Below are positions 13,768-21,464 of a DNA stretch of 24,435 nucleotides, in pieces. Location: contig CAZSLA010000012.1 in NCBI GenBank assembly GCA_964607795.1, positions 1-24,435 on the forward strand, in the 5' to 3' direction. The translations under genes and the position numbers were made by a program. Positions within the stretch are counted from its first letter, which is position 1. The number at the start of each line of letters is the position of its first letter. The notes below the pieces were generated by a model that was not told the origin of the DNA, made no database searches, and saw only the letters and a program-made list of their open reading frames with translations. Source of the stretch: DYGT01 sp964607795 (lineage in GTDB: Bacteria; Patescibacteriota; Microgenomatia; UBA8517).

Positions 13768-14801
13768 AAAAGTATTCCTGCCAAGAGAAGCGAGGTCCCA
13801 AATATTGTATACAACTTGCTCGTGGCGTTCAAATACAAAGCCCCAAATCCTAAAAGAGCAGTCACGAGCCAATATATTGGCGCGATGCTTCGCCTGGGAA
13901 GTCCTATATCCAAAAGCTTGTGGTGCAGGTGGCCCCTATCTCCCCATACCGGGGATTTGCCATGGGACAGGCGCCTGAGGACGGTGAGGCCGGTATCAAT
14001 CAAAGGTATACCCAAAACCAAAAGCAGGGTGCCGATCTTGGCGGTAGTGAGGATAGACAAAAGGCCAAGCATATAGCCCGCCAAGTTAGAACCCGAAAAG
14101 CTGGGCATGATTTTTTGCGGGTAGATGTTCCACGGTAAAAAACCCAAAAAGGCTCCGGCCGTAATCAAGGCAAGGATTATCACCGGCCACTCGGTGATGT
14201 CAGCGGAAAAACGCAGTGATAGTATGGCCAGGGTGAGGGCGGCTATGGCAGTTACCCCCGGCAGTTGGCCGTCCACGCCTTTGGCTCCCATATTTAAAAA
14301 ATTCATCAAAGTTACTATCCAAAATAAGGCAAACAAGTCCGATAAAATCCAAATGCTTCTCATTTGTCCAAAAAGAAAAAAATTTATTTGTGGATGGGAA
14401 AGATCGATGATGCCGTTAAAGGGATTAGTGGTATAAGCTATGCCGATCCCCGCCATGATTGGAAATGCCGCAGCAAGGAATTGAGCTCCCAGGCGCAGAT
14501 AAGGATTTAAGTCATACTTGTCATCTGCTAGGCCCACAAGCAAAAGTAGGCTTGCCCCGAGTACAATGCCTACAAGGTGCTGATCTAGAGGCAAAAAAAT
14601 AAGCATGCCCGTGATTAAGCTTAAATAAATGGCCAAGCCTCCACCCCTGGGCACGGGATAGGTGTGAGTGACTTTTGGGTGTTTATTTTTTTGCGGGTCA
14701 TCCACAATCCCCCATTTATTGGCCAAAATAATTACCGGATAAGTAAAAACAAAAGCTAAGCCGGCGGAAACAATAAAGGCAATATGAAAGATCTGGTTCA
14801 T
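13737..14801 (-). CDS. WecA/TagO/MraY-like polyprenyl-phosphate phosphosugar transferase
   Basis: Members move a sugar-1-phosphate (GlcNAc-1-P in WecA and TagO) from a UDP-sugar to the lipid carrier, starting surface glycan assembly. The 354-residue protein has about ten membrane helices and the family motifs: DDP...HPKVTHTYPVPRGGG (34-55), ADDKYD (D93, D94, D97; the Mg-binding DDxxD), NFLNMGAKGVDG (167-178) and GDRGHLHHKLLDIGL (287-301, with HxHH at 291-294). The third motif departs from the common NAxNxxDGxDG by replacing the first Asp-Gly region with GAKG. I cannot decide the sugar. It begins 1 nt after the stop of the upstream small membrane gene and overlaps the UbiA gene downstream, so it is operon-coupled. 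MraY proper is less likely because of the WecA-type HLHH motif. Confidence 0.88.
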   Translation of the reverse strand: MNQIFHIAFIVSAGLAFVFTYPVIILANKWGIVDDPQKNKHPKVTHTYPVPRGGGLAIYLSLITGMLIFLPLDQHLVGIVLGASLLLLVGLADDKYDLNPYLRLGAQFLAAAFPIMAGIGIAYTTNPFNGIIDLSHPQINFFLFGQMRSIWILSDLFALFWIVTLMNFLNMGAKGVDGQLPGVTAIAALTLAILSLRFSADITEWPVIILALITAGAFLGFLPWNIYPQKIMPSFSGSNLAGYMLGLLSILTTAKIGTLLLVLGIPLIDTGLTVLRRLSHGKSPVWGDRGHLHHKLLDIGLPRRSIAPIYWLVTALLGFGALYLNATSKLYTIFGTSLLLAGILLWLTYRQKQL

Positions 14802-14802
14802 C

Positions 14803-15162
14803 TTAAAAGCTGCCCACTAAAAAAATAATTTCAAAAACGGTAATAAATGCAAGGATAGTTACGGTGATGGCCACTGCAAGAAGCACTTGGGTTAAAAAGC
14901 GGCTGCTTAAAAAGATGCTGATGGCGATGTTTAACAGGGCTATTGCCAAGGCAACCAGCAAAGGTATGACCAGGTATCTGCTTTCGGCCAGTTGCTCCTG
15001 GCCAAACGGCCTGCCGTAAAAAAGCGGGATCTCGGACGGCAAATGTGCCTTTATTAAAAAAACCAAAGCTATGCCCAAAAGGTTAACGCTTAAAACGGTT
15101 AGATAGGCATAGGGAAATATGATCCGGCCGAAAGGCAGAGCGGGAAAAATTTTTTTCTTCAT
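14803..15162 (-). CDS. Small three-helix membrane protein in the glycan operon
   Basis: The 119-residue protein has membrane segments at about residues 18-38, 63-85 and 93-115. Between the first two lies an outside loop LPSEIPLFYGRPFGQEQLAE, whose PLFY...P.G.EQL pattern I have the impression of having seen in other CPR small membrane proteins; this is recollection, not a search. There is a faint likeness to the DUF1648 loop. ATG 15162 is chosen over ATG 15207, as it leaves 2 nt after the upstream stop instead of a 43-nt overlap. It sits between a GT-C enzyme and the WecA-like enzyme with gaps of 2 and 1 nt, so it probably works with them, for example as a small subunit or a lipid-carrier factor. 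The function is unknown. Confidence 0.72.
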   Translation of the reverse strand: MKKKIFPALPFGRIIFPYAYLTVLSVNLLGIALVFLIKAHLPSEIPLFYGRPFGQEQLAESRYLVIPLLVALAIALLNIAISIFLSSRFLTQVLLAVAITVTILAFITVFEIIFLVGSF

Positions 15163-15164
15163 GT

Positions 15165-16673
15165 TTAGCGAAGGATGCTCAAAACGCGTGGGTTTATGAG
15201 CCGCCAAATAATGGCATCATCAATTGTTTTCATTTGCATATAATTTAAGTTTAAGTAAGCATCAAGCTCTACAAAGTCCTCGGCCTCGGGTAATACTATA
15301 ACATACGCCGGCTTTTTTATATCAATGGCGGAAATCACAGTCTCTTTATTTGCAAAGTCGTGGATATGGTAAGTGGCCACATATTTTATTGGCGGAAACC
15401 TTCGGGTAAGGGCATAGATGGTGGATGAATCGCCCCAGACAAAGATTTGATCATCTGGTTTGCTAGATTCGCGCAAAAATTTGGCAATTTCATAGTTACG
15501 GTTAACATAGCCTTCAAAGCGGTCAAAATATTCTTCTTTATTGATTGAGCCAGTGGCAAAGCTAAGAAAACGCTCGTAATAAGGCAGGGTTGGGTAGTGC
15601 CAGAAATGATAATAAACAGGTACCAATATGGCTAAAAACATAGGAATAATGGTTAGTACTTGTTCGATGTCTTTTTTGAAAACAAGCATGCCAAAAAGGA
15701 GAGACATGGCAGGAACAGCCTGGATAAGATAATGCGGATATGGCCTTTCCGACAAGGTAATTGCAAATAAGCTACTTAGTAGCCAGGCGTTTGCCAACAA
15801 AAAGGGTAATGTCAGTTTTTTGCGATACGCTAACAGGATTATATAGCCCATAAGTATGATGATTCCGCGGGCAAGAAGCGGAGCATTGCGAACCATAAAG
15901 GGCTGGGCCACATCACCCGGGCGCCAGGAAGACAAATAGCCTATGTTTTGCAAAAATGCAGCAATCAGGTATTCGTTTAGAGCACCACGCACAAAGTACC
16001 AGACAAAGCTTATAAAGATTGGAGTGATAAAACCAAAAAATATCAAGACACTCTTTTGTAGGAAGGCTTTTTTGTTCAATTTATTTTTGCTTAGGATGAT
16101 GAATAAAACAAAAATCAAAGCAATGACGTCGAAAACAGCGGGGACTTTAAACAAAGTTGCCACAGCAAACAAAAAACCAGCTAGCGCGTAATGCCAAAGC
16201 CTGGCATTTTTATTAATGATCAGATAAAAAGCGGCAATAACCGGGCCCACCAAAAACAGTTCGGCATTTGAGGTTTGGCCTTCTAAAAACGGGAGGGTAG
16301 TGAGCAAACCAAAAAGGATGGTGGCGGTTTTTACCAGTTTGCCGTTTTTGGGGAAAAGCCGCTCTGACAGGCGCCAAAACATAATGGTAGTTGCCATCAT
16401 CCAAAAGGCAAGAATTACCCTGAACCAAAAGACATTGCCAGCTACAGCGGCGGTAAAGTATAAGAGTGGCGGTTTATTATCATGAAGATCTTGGTATAAC
16501 ACCAAGCCTTGGTTAATACCATGGCCCAAGGTCAAATAAATCATTTCATCCCCATAATTAAATGGCTCAAAGAAGCTGGGGATACGCAGTACAAACAAAA
16601 GCAAAAGGAAAACAGCAAGCCAGTTTGGTGCATGAATGGCGTTTAAGAATTGATCTAATCTTTTTCTAGCCAT
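15165..16673 (-). CDS. GT-C fold membrane glycosyltransferase (ArnT/PMT-like, GT39/GT83 type)
   Basis: The 502-residue protein has a GT-C layout: TM1 at about residues 17-35, then the first outside loop with the catalytic acidic pair GDE (41-43) and DNKPPLLYF (65-73), which resembles the KPPLxYW of ArnT. About ten more hydrophobic helices follow, then a soluble C-terminal part of about 110 residues (DDQIFVWGDSSTIYALTRRFPP onward). Enzymes of this type use polyprenyl-phosphate sugars and act on the outer face of the membrane. Donor and acceptor are unknown; the DPPR-synthase-like gene in the same operon makes a polyprenyl-phosphate pentose possible. Its start overlaps the previous gene by 19 nt, and the next gene begins 2 nt after its stop. 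Confidence 0.85.
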   Translation of the reverse strand: MARKRLDQFLNAIHAPNWLAVFLLLLFVLRIPSFFEPFNYGDEMIYLTLGHGINQGLVLYQDLHDNKPPLLYFTAAVAGNVFWFRVILAFWMMATTIMFWRLSERLFPKNGKLVKTATILFGLLTTLPFLEGQTSNAELFLVGPVIAAFYLIINKNARLWHYALAGFLFAVATLFKVPAVFDVIALIFVLFIILSKNKLNKKAFLQKSVLIFFGFITPIFISFVWYFVRGALNEYLIAAFLQNIGYLSSWRPGDVAQPFMVRNAPLLARGIIILMGYIILLAYRKKLTLPFLLANAWLLSSLFAITLSERPYPHYLIQAVPAMSLLFGMLVFKKDIEQVLTIIPMFLAILVPVYYHFWHYPTLPYYERFLSFATGSINKEEYFDRFEGYVNRNYEIAKFLRESSKPDDQIFVWGDSSTIYALTRRFPPIKYVATYHIHDFANKETVISAIDIKKPAYVIVLPEAEDFVELDAYLNLNYMQMKTIDDAIIWRLINPRVLSILR

Positions 16674-17986
16674 ATAAATTTAAGATTGCCAAAAGTTTTA
16701 CTTTCACTTTCAGTATAACCAGGAAGGACAACTTCCTCAACTTGGCCGCTTGTAATGACCCCGATTCTCCCGGTTTTAGGTATGGTTTTTATGATGTCTC
16801 CCTCTTCCATAAGCGCCGTGCCTACAAAAAAGGGCAGCTCTCCCCCATCCTCTCCCACGTAAATCGGCCCGGGGATGCCGTAGAATTTGCTTTCCCATAA
16901 GTGGTGCGAGTCCGAGCTCCAATTAATTAAAAAGTCGTTGTTGTGCTTTGTCTCAATAACATAAGCGGCCAGCTTATCAAAAGGCAGCTTTTGGGGATTT
17001 TGGAAATAATGCCAATCAATGTGGATAAAAAGTCCCAGAATAATGCTTAAAAGGACGGCGGAGATGATTTTTCTTCGGTTGCTTGCCAGAATAATTCCGA
17101 GTGCCGGGATAGTGTAAATCAGGTAGCGGTTGTAAAAAACGGGCTGGAAAAATTGTGAAATGACAAACGTCAGCACAATGGGTACTAAAAACCAGCTTGC
17201 AAGTATTAAGCTTGTTTTAAGTTTTTTGTCCCAGCGGCGAAGTGCTAATGCCATTAGGTTTAAATACAAAGCATATTCAGAAAGTGGCTTGATACCTGTT
17301 GATATGTATTCACTTATAAGATTAATGAGGTCGCGTCCGTCTGGTCTGCCCAGCCAAAAACCGCCTCCAACCATGCGCGTTTGCTCATACAGAGGCCATA
17401 GCCATGGGGAGTATAAAATGCCAGCTCCTAAAAAGCCCAAAAATTGGTAGCGGGCAAAGGTGAAGTTTTTCTTTAGTAGTTCATACAAAAACCAAAACCC
17501 CTGGACCAAGACCGCAAAGATGGCAAAGTGGTGGCTGTAAAGCGCCCAGGCGGTCGCCAGCGCATACCCTATAACCGCACTCCAGGGCTTTTGGGTCTTG
17601 GTTTTTACAAGTTTGAAATAAAAATACATCGAGGCAGAGACACCGAGGGCCATGATGGCATACATCCTGCCTTCAAAAGCATAAACAAAGAAAAAGGGGT
17701 TAAGAAAAGCTAGCGCGGAGGCCAGGAGGGCAGTTTTTTTGTCCCACACAAGCTTGGTAATTAAAAAGATAAAAAAGATTGTAAGCATGTAATAGAAAAA
17801 TGACAGGCTGCGGATGGTTACTTCGCTGACGCCAAAGACACGAAAGGCGATGTGCTCAGTGATGTTATACAAAGGCGGAGAAGTGTCGCGTCTGATGATT
17901 TCAATAATCTGCGGGATAGATTTCATGGATAAAATGGCTGAAAAACCCTCGTCTCCCCACAGAGGTGCTGTGAACTGGTTGTGCAT
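16655..17986 (-). CDS. GT-C fold membrane glycosyltransferase lacking the usual first helix
   Basis: The 443-residue protein is a second polyprenyl-phosphate-sugar-using glycosyltransferase. The loop-1 motif PLWGDEGFSA places the acidic pair D12/E13 only 11 residues from the start, followed by DTSPPLYNI. About ten helices and a soluble C-terminal part (LINWSSDSHHLWESKFYG onward) follow. Relatives carry a transmembrane helix before the GDE motif; here there is none, and an in-frame TAA lies 9 nt upstream of ATG 17986. Either the gene is N-terminally truncated, or a frameshift separates it from a lost TM1, or the family tolerates this start. Upstream bases 17987-18096 do not encode a hydrophobic helix that I can see. 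It heads the five-gene operon and overlaps the next gene by 19 nt. Substrate unknown. Confidence 0.78.
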   Translation of the reverse strand: MHNQFTAPLWGDEGFSAILSMKSIPQIIEIIRRDTSPPLYNITEHIAFRVFGVSEVTIRSLSFFYYMLTIFFIFLITKLVWDKKTALLASALAFLNPFFFVYAFEGRMYAIMALGVSASMYFYFKLVKTKTQKPWSAVIGYALATAWALYSHHFAIFAVLVQGFWFLYELLKKNFTFARYQFLGFLGAGILYSPWLWPLYEQTRMVGGGFWLGRPDGRDLINLISEYISTGIKPLSEYALYLNLMALALRRWDKKLKTSLILASWFLVPIVLTFVISQFFQPVFYNRYLIYTIPALGIILASNRRKIISAVLLSIILGLFIHIDWHYFQNPQKLPFDKLAAYVIETKHNNDFLINWSSDSHHLWESKFYGIPGPIYVGEDGGELPFFVGTALMEEGDIIKTIPKTGRIGVITSGQVEEVVLPGYTESESKTFGNLKFIWLEKD

Positions 17987-17997
17987 GGTTTCTTAGA

Positions 17998-18026
17998 TAT
18001 TAACAATAATCTTATAGCCTATGCAA
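17998..18026 (-). promoter_or_regulatory. Possible promoter of the five-gene glycan operon
   Basis: On the minus strand TTGCAT (18021-18026), 17 nt, TTAATA (17998-18003), ending 11 nt before the ATG at 17986. The region is AT-rich with other -10-like words (TATAAG, TAGAAT), so the exact promoter is uncertain. Confidence 0.35.
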
Positions 18027-18059
18027 TTCTACTGTATACAAAGTTAGCCATGAGCGAAT

Positions 18060-18092
18060 TACAAACGTGTATTTATTTAACTTGTGTTTGTA
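18060..18092. repeat. Inverted repeat between the GT2 and GT-C genes
   Basis: TACAAAC (18060-18066) and GTTTGTA (18086-18092) form a perfect 7-bp inverted repeat with a 19-nt AT-rich centre, in the 110-nt gap upstream of the glycan operon. No T-tract follows on either strand, so an operator is more likely than a terminator. It could be chance. Confidence 0.3.
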
Positions 18093-18096
18093 GAGA

Positions 18097-19590
18097 TTAA
18101 ACCTTCTCAGTCACTTTGTATTCAATATATTTCCCCAGCATCAGCCTGGTGTGGGCGTCAAGGCCCGGGAGAGTGGTAAAAAAGAAAGTAGCCACGGGCA
18201 TAAGGGCAAATTCCAGGGGCATCAGAATTGCACGCCACAAAGGGAAGTCTTTGGGGCGCTTGGGTCTATAGATGTAGTCTAAAATAAGCATCACTACCAA
18301 AAATACCAAAGCAATTGTTAAAATTAAGGAGGAAATTTTTGGTGTCAGGTAGCCCAGGGTGGTTCTTCCGAAAGCAGGATTAATAATAATTGGTAAACTA
18401 ATGCCCACAGTAATCACAAACCAATGTACTGGCCACAAGAAATGCCCGTGGATAAAGGTGCTGACGCGGGTGGTTTTATCCCAAAAAGATATCCCAGGTG
18501 CAACCAAATAATTGTAAATAATCCAAGATGAGTCAGACACTCCCCAAGCCCAGCGCTTTACCTGGGAATACTGGCCCTTGAGAGTCCGCCAATGAGTGGT
18601 GGATTGCATGGCATCGGCGTATAAAGGCAGATAAATCGGCTCAACTTCGATTTTGCCGCGGTTTGCAAAAAAGGCTTTGAAAAAAATGCCCCAATCCTCC
18701 GGGATTCTATCTGGGTCCCAATACCCCGTTTTATCCAAAAGCTTAAAAGACAAAGTGTAATTCTGCTGGTTTATCAGCCGATCGCGCCTGGGAAGCATAG
18801 AAAGAATAAAGATTGAAGCCAAGGTGTTGGGCACGCGGGTGATGGCCGGAAGCCTCCAGATGTTGTTGTACAAAAGTACAGCCGGCTGCCAAAAATGGCG
18901 ATAGCGGTCTGGATTGTCAAGAAATTTATAGGTAAGGGAAGAAAAATGTTTGGGATGAAAAAGGTGATCGGCATCGCAGCTTGTGACCGTCATGTAATTG
19001 ATGTTCATCTTGCACTCAGTGATCAACAGCCTTTTGGCCTCAAGGGCGGCGTGTCGCTCGTTAGAGGATTTACCTACTGCTTCGCCCGGGGCAAGCTTGT
19101 GAACAGTGACAATAAAATTGGCAAAAGACTTGCCAAATTTGTCTTTCAGAGCCTGGGCTTTAGCCTTGCGCTCTTTTTGATTCTCTTTAAATTCTGTAGC
19201 CAAGACCACGGTTATTTGCTTGCGCGGAAGCTCTTGGGCTGCAAGTGATCCAACTGTACGCTCAAGGATATGAAGTGGTTCTTTGTAAGTTGGGATAATG
19301 ACAACATGGTGCACTTTTTGCCAGTCGGGAAATTTTTTCAAATCTCCCAGCCAATCGTAGTGCATTGAGGCCTGGATGCGCATGTGTGACAAAATGGCGG
19401 TAAAAGCTATGCCAAAGGCTTGGTAAAACCAGTAAGCATTAAACAAAAGAATAAAATAAGCAACAATATTAGGAATTAAAAAGATGCCCCAATAAGGGAA
19501 AAGAATGAGATTCCAGGAAATAAATCCCGGTAGGATTTCAAAGGCACGGAGAGTTTTTTTTTCGTGTTTAATGAGAAATTTTCTCAGCAT
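18097..19590 (-). CDS. Cellulose-synthase-like family 2 glycosyltransferase (membrane)
   Basis: This is a processive-type GT2 enzyme. Two N-terminal helices (about residues 22-45 and 46-68) precede a cytoplasmic GT-A domain with PTYKE (100-104), the DxD motif C-D206-A-D208-H, PEDW (297-300, with the catalytic Asp or Glu) and Q343-V-K-R-W347 (QxxRW), the signature of cellulose, chitin and hyaluronan synthases and related enzymes. Three or four C-terminal helices follow (from about residue 375). At 497 residues it is smaller than BcsA and has no PilZ domain. It starts 3 nt after the metG stop, so the two are co-transcribed, an odd pairing by function. UDP-sugar from GalU is a plausible donor; polymer and linkage cannot be read from the sequence. 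Confidence 0.88.
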   Translation of the reverse strand: MLRKFLIKHEKKTLRAFEILPGFISWNLILFPYWGIFLIPNIVAYFILLFNAYWFYQAFGIAFTAILSHMRIQASMHYDWLGDLKKFPDWQKVHHVVIIPTYKEPLHILERTVGSLAAQELPRKQITVVLATEFKENQKERKAKAQALKDKFGKSFANFIVTVHKLAPGEAVGKSSNERHAALEAKRLLITECKMNINYMTVTSCDADHLFHPKHFSSLTYKFLDNPDRYRHFWQPAVLLYNNIWRLPAITRVPNTLASIFILSMLPRRDRLINQQNYTLSFKLLDKTGYWDPDRIPEDWGIFFKAFFANRGKIEVEPIYLPLYADAMQSTTHWRTLKGQYSQVKRWAWGVSDSSWIIYNYLVAPGISFWDKTTRVSTFIHGHFLWPVHWFVITVGISLPIIINPAFGRTTLGYLTPKISSLILTIALVFLVVMLILDYIYRPKRPKDFPLWRAILMPLEFALMPVATFFFTTLPGLDAHTRLMLGKYIEYKVTEKV

Positions 19591-19593
19591 ATT

Positions 19594-21003
19594 TTAGATT
19601 CTGGGAAATAAAGGCTTTGCCTTTTTGATATATTTTCTAGAAAACTGTTTTTCAATAGCTAAAGCAGTTTGTGGCATAAATGGGGCTAAATTATATCCTA
19701 GTTGTTGAATTCCGGCAACGAGGGCAGCTATGGTGCGCGTTTTTTCTTCACTTTTTTGTTTCCAGACTTCGGTTTGATTAATTAAACTATCAAGCGCGGA
19801 AATACTTTGTCTGATTTCCTCAAGGGCCAGATCAAACCTGTAAGACTCAAGGTATTTTTTGATCTTTGTGTCGGTTTGGATTTTTGCCTTGCTGCCTTTG
19901 AAAGAGATGCTTTCAGCGAGCGCGGCCACGCGGGAGATAAGGTTCCCGAGTCCGTTTGCCAGATCAGCGGTGTAGCGTCTTGCAAGCAGGTCGCGGTCAG
20001 TGTTGGCATCGTTTTGGTATGGGTAGTTGGCAAGAATAAGGTAGCGCGCGGCATCGCGCCCGAATTTAGAAATAATCTCCGTGGGGGTAATAACATTGCC
20101 CCGGGATTTACTGATTTTTTCCCCGCCGATTACAAGATAGCTATGAACCACCGATTCGCGGTAAAGTGGGTAGTCGGACGCTAGAAGCATAGATGGCCAA
20201 ATGACGTTGTGAAACCAGCTAATGTCTTTGGCAAGTAAATGGGTTGTGTTTTTCCAGAATTCGTTTTTGTCGTTGATTGCTAAGGATGATAAATAGTTTA
20301 TCAAAGCCTCGACCCAGACATATATCGTTTGCTTCGGGTCGTTGGGGTAGCTAATTCCCCAGGCCACTTTGCTTTTGGGGCGGGAGATGCTTATGTCTTC
20401 AATCCGCTCTTCCAAGCGAGCAAGGATTTCGTTGGCCTTGTTATTGGGAAAAATTTTGATTTTCCCTTCTTCAATCAGAGCCTTGACCTTGGGGACATAT
20501 TTTGATAAACGAAAGAAATAATTTTCTTCCTCAACTTCAATTACCTGGTCGTGCCTGTGCAAAGGGCAAAAGCCCTCTTCATCAAGGTCCGATAGAGTAA
20601 GAAACTTCTCGCATCCGCTGCAGTATTTGCCCTTGTAAACTCCTTTGTAAACATCATTGTTTTGCTCAAGTTTCAGGATAAAAGTCTGAGCAAATTTTTT
20701 ATGCTCCGGGTTGGTTGTGCGTACGAAATAGTCATAGCTTATAGCTGCGTCATCAAATGCCTGTTGCCACTCTGAGGCCTTAAGATCAACATATTTTTGG
20801 TAGTTTGAAAAGCCTTCTTTGTCCGCAGCTTGTTGCACCGTGGTGCCGTGCTCGTCAAGTCCGGTGGTAAAAAAAACCGAGTCCTTGCCATACCACTGTC
20901 TGTAAGCGCGTGCCAAAACGTCGGCTGCGGTAGTTGTCAAAAAATGGCCTATATGCGGCGAGCCATTGGCATAATAAATTGGTGTTGTGAAATACTTTTT
21001 CAT
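19594..21003 (-). CDS. metG: Methionyl-tRNA synthetase
   Basis: This class I enzyme attaches methionine to tRNA-Met and initiator tRNA. The HIGH motif is PHIGH (16-20), the KMSKS motif is K296-I-S-K-S300 in GGEKISKSRGN, and TGLDEHG is at 47-53. The connective zinc knuckle shows C128, C131, C146 and H149, a single-knuckle form with His as the last ligand. WVEALINYL and the anticodon-binding helical domain (from about 355) are present. At 469 residues it lacks the C-terminal EMAP/Trbp111 domain found in longer MetRS. It has a probable own promoter, with TAAAAT ending 5 nt before the ATG, 49 nt after the TrpR-like gene. It is followed directly by the GT2 gene. Confidence 0.97.
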   Translation of the reverse strand: MKKYFTTPIYYANGSPHIGHFLTTTAADVLARAYRQWYGKDSVFFTTGLDEHGTTVQQAADKEGFSNYQKYVDLKASEWQQAFDDAAISYDYFVRTTNPEHKKFAQTFILKLEQNNDVYKGVYKGKYCSGCEKFLTLSDLDEEGFCPLHRHDQVIEVEEENYFFRLSKYVPKVKALIEEGKIKIFPNNKANEILARLEERIEDISISRPKSKVAWGISYPNDPKQTIYVWVEALINYLSSLAINDKNEFWKNTTHLLAKDISWFHNVIWPSMLLASDYPLYRESVVHSYLVIGGEKISKSRGNVITPTEIISKFGRDAARYLILANYPYQNDANTDRDLLARRYTADLANGLGNLISRVAALAESISFKGSKAKIQTDTKIKKYLESYRFDLALEEIRQSISALDSLINQTEVWKQKSEEKTRTIAALVAGIQQLGYNLAPFMPQTALAIEKQFSRKYIKKAKPLFPRI

Positions 21004-21008
21004 AGGCT

Positions 21009-21038
21009 ATTTTACCACGCTGACTTCTCAGGCGGCAA
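21009..21038 (-). promoter_or_regulatory. Probable promoter giving leaderless metG
   Basis: On the minus strand TTGCCG (21033-21038), 18 nt, TAAAAT (21009-21014), then 5 nt to the metG ATG. The predicted start falls on or next to the ATG. No Shine-Dalgarno is present. Confidence 0.5.
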
Positions 21039-21052
21039 AATCGCAGTCACAA

Positions 21053-21409
21053 TCAGGAGTTATTTAAAAATTTTTTAATTTTTTCTTCCCACCGGTTTGC
21101 CCACTCATCAGCCTCCACTTGTTTAAGGCCTTGCTGAAAACCTGTGCCTTTCATCATGTTTTGTATTGTGGCAATGGTGGCACTACTTACTTTGAGATTT
21201 TGTCTTATATTTAAGTAGCCTCGACCCTTTTTGAGCCAATAGGCAATGGCCAATCTTTTGGCAAAAGTTTCCCTTTCTGCGGGCGTCAAAAAATCGTTTA
21301 TAAACTCTTCGGCTTTGCTTTTATTATTCAAATCGGCAATAAGTTGAATAAAAGTGTTTTCGATTTCTTTTTTGAGCGACTTATTTAAAGTATGTTTGGA
21401 AATGCGCAT
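21053..21409 (-). CDS. TrpR/YerC-family helix-turn-helix regulator
   Basis: The 118-residue protein belongs to the TrpR-like YerC/YecD group of small dimeric all-helical DNA-binding proteins. It shows the characteristic FLTPAERETFAKRLAIAYWLKKG (residues about 40-62), followed by the helix-turn-helix (YLNIRQNLKVSSATIATIQNMM, about 65-86) and a basic, aromatic C-terminus. TrpR itself binds tryptophan; YerC-group ligands are unknown. ATG 21409 is preceded only by A-rich sequence, but a good promoter lies about 20-55 nt upstream. It sits 49 nt before metG on the same strand and might control metG, itself or other genes. Confidence 0.85.
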   Translation of the reverse strand: MRISKHTLNKSLKKEIENTFIQLIADLNNKSKAEEFINDFLTPAERETFAKRLAIAYWLKKGRGYLNIRQNLKVSSATIATIQNMMKGTGFQQGLKQVEADEWANRWEEKIKKFLNNS

Positions 21410-21436
21410 TTTTTTGCAAGTGATTTATTTAATTGA

Positions 21437-21464
21437 AGTATAACAATCAGTATCAAATCGTCAA
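21437..21464 (-). promoter_or_regulatory. Promoter of the TrpR-like gene
   Basis: On the minus strand TTGACG (21459-21464), 16 nt, TATACT (21437-21442). The predicted start near 21430 gives a leader of about 20 nt with no Shine-Dalgarno. The -35 overlaps the last codons and stop of the upstream membrane-protein gene. Confidence 0.7.

Noticed and set aside
13768..13872. Longer UbiA-like frame starting at 13872
   Set aside because: It would overlap the WecA-like gene by 136 nt and adds a polar extension unlike the family; ATG 13767 gives the expected N-terminus.
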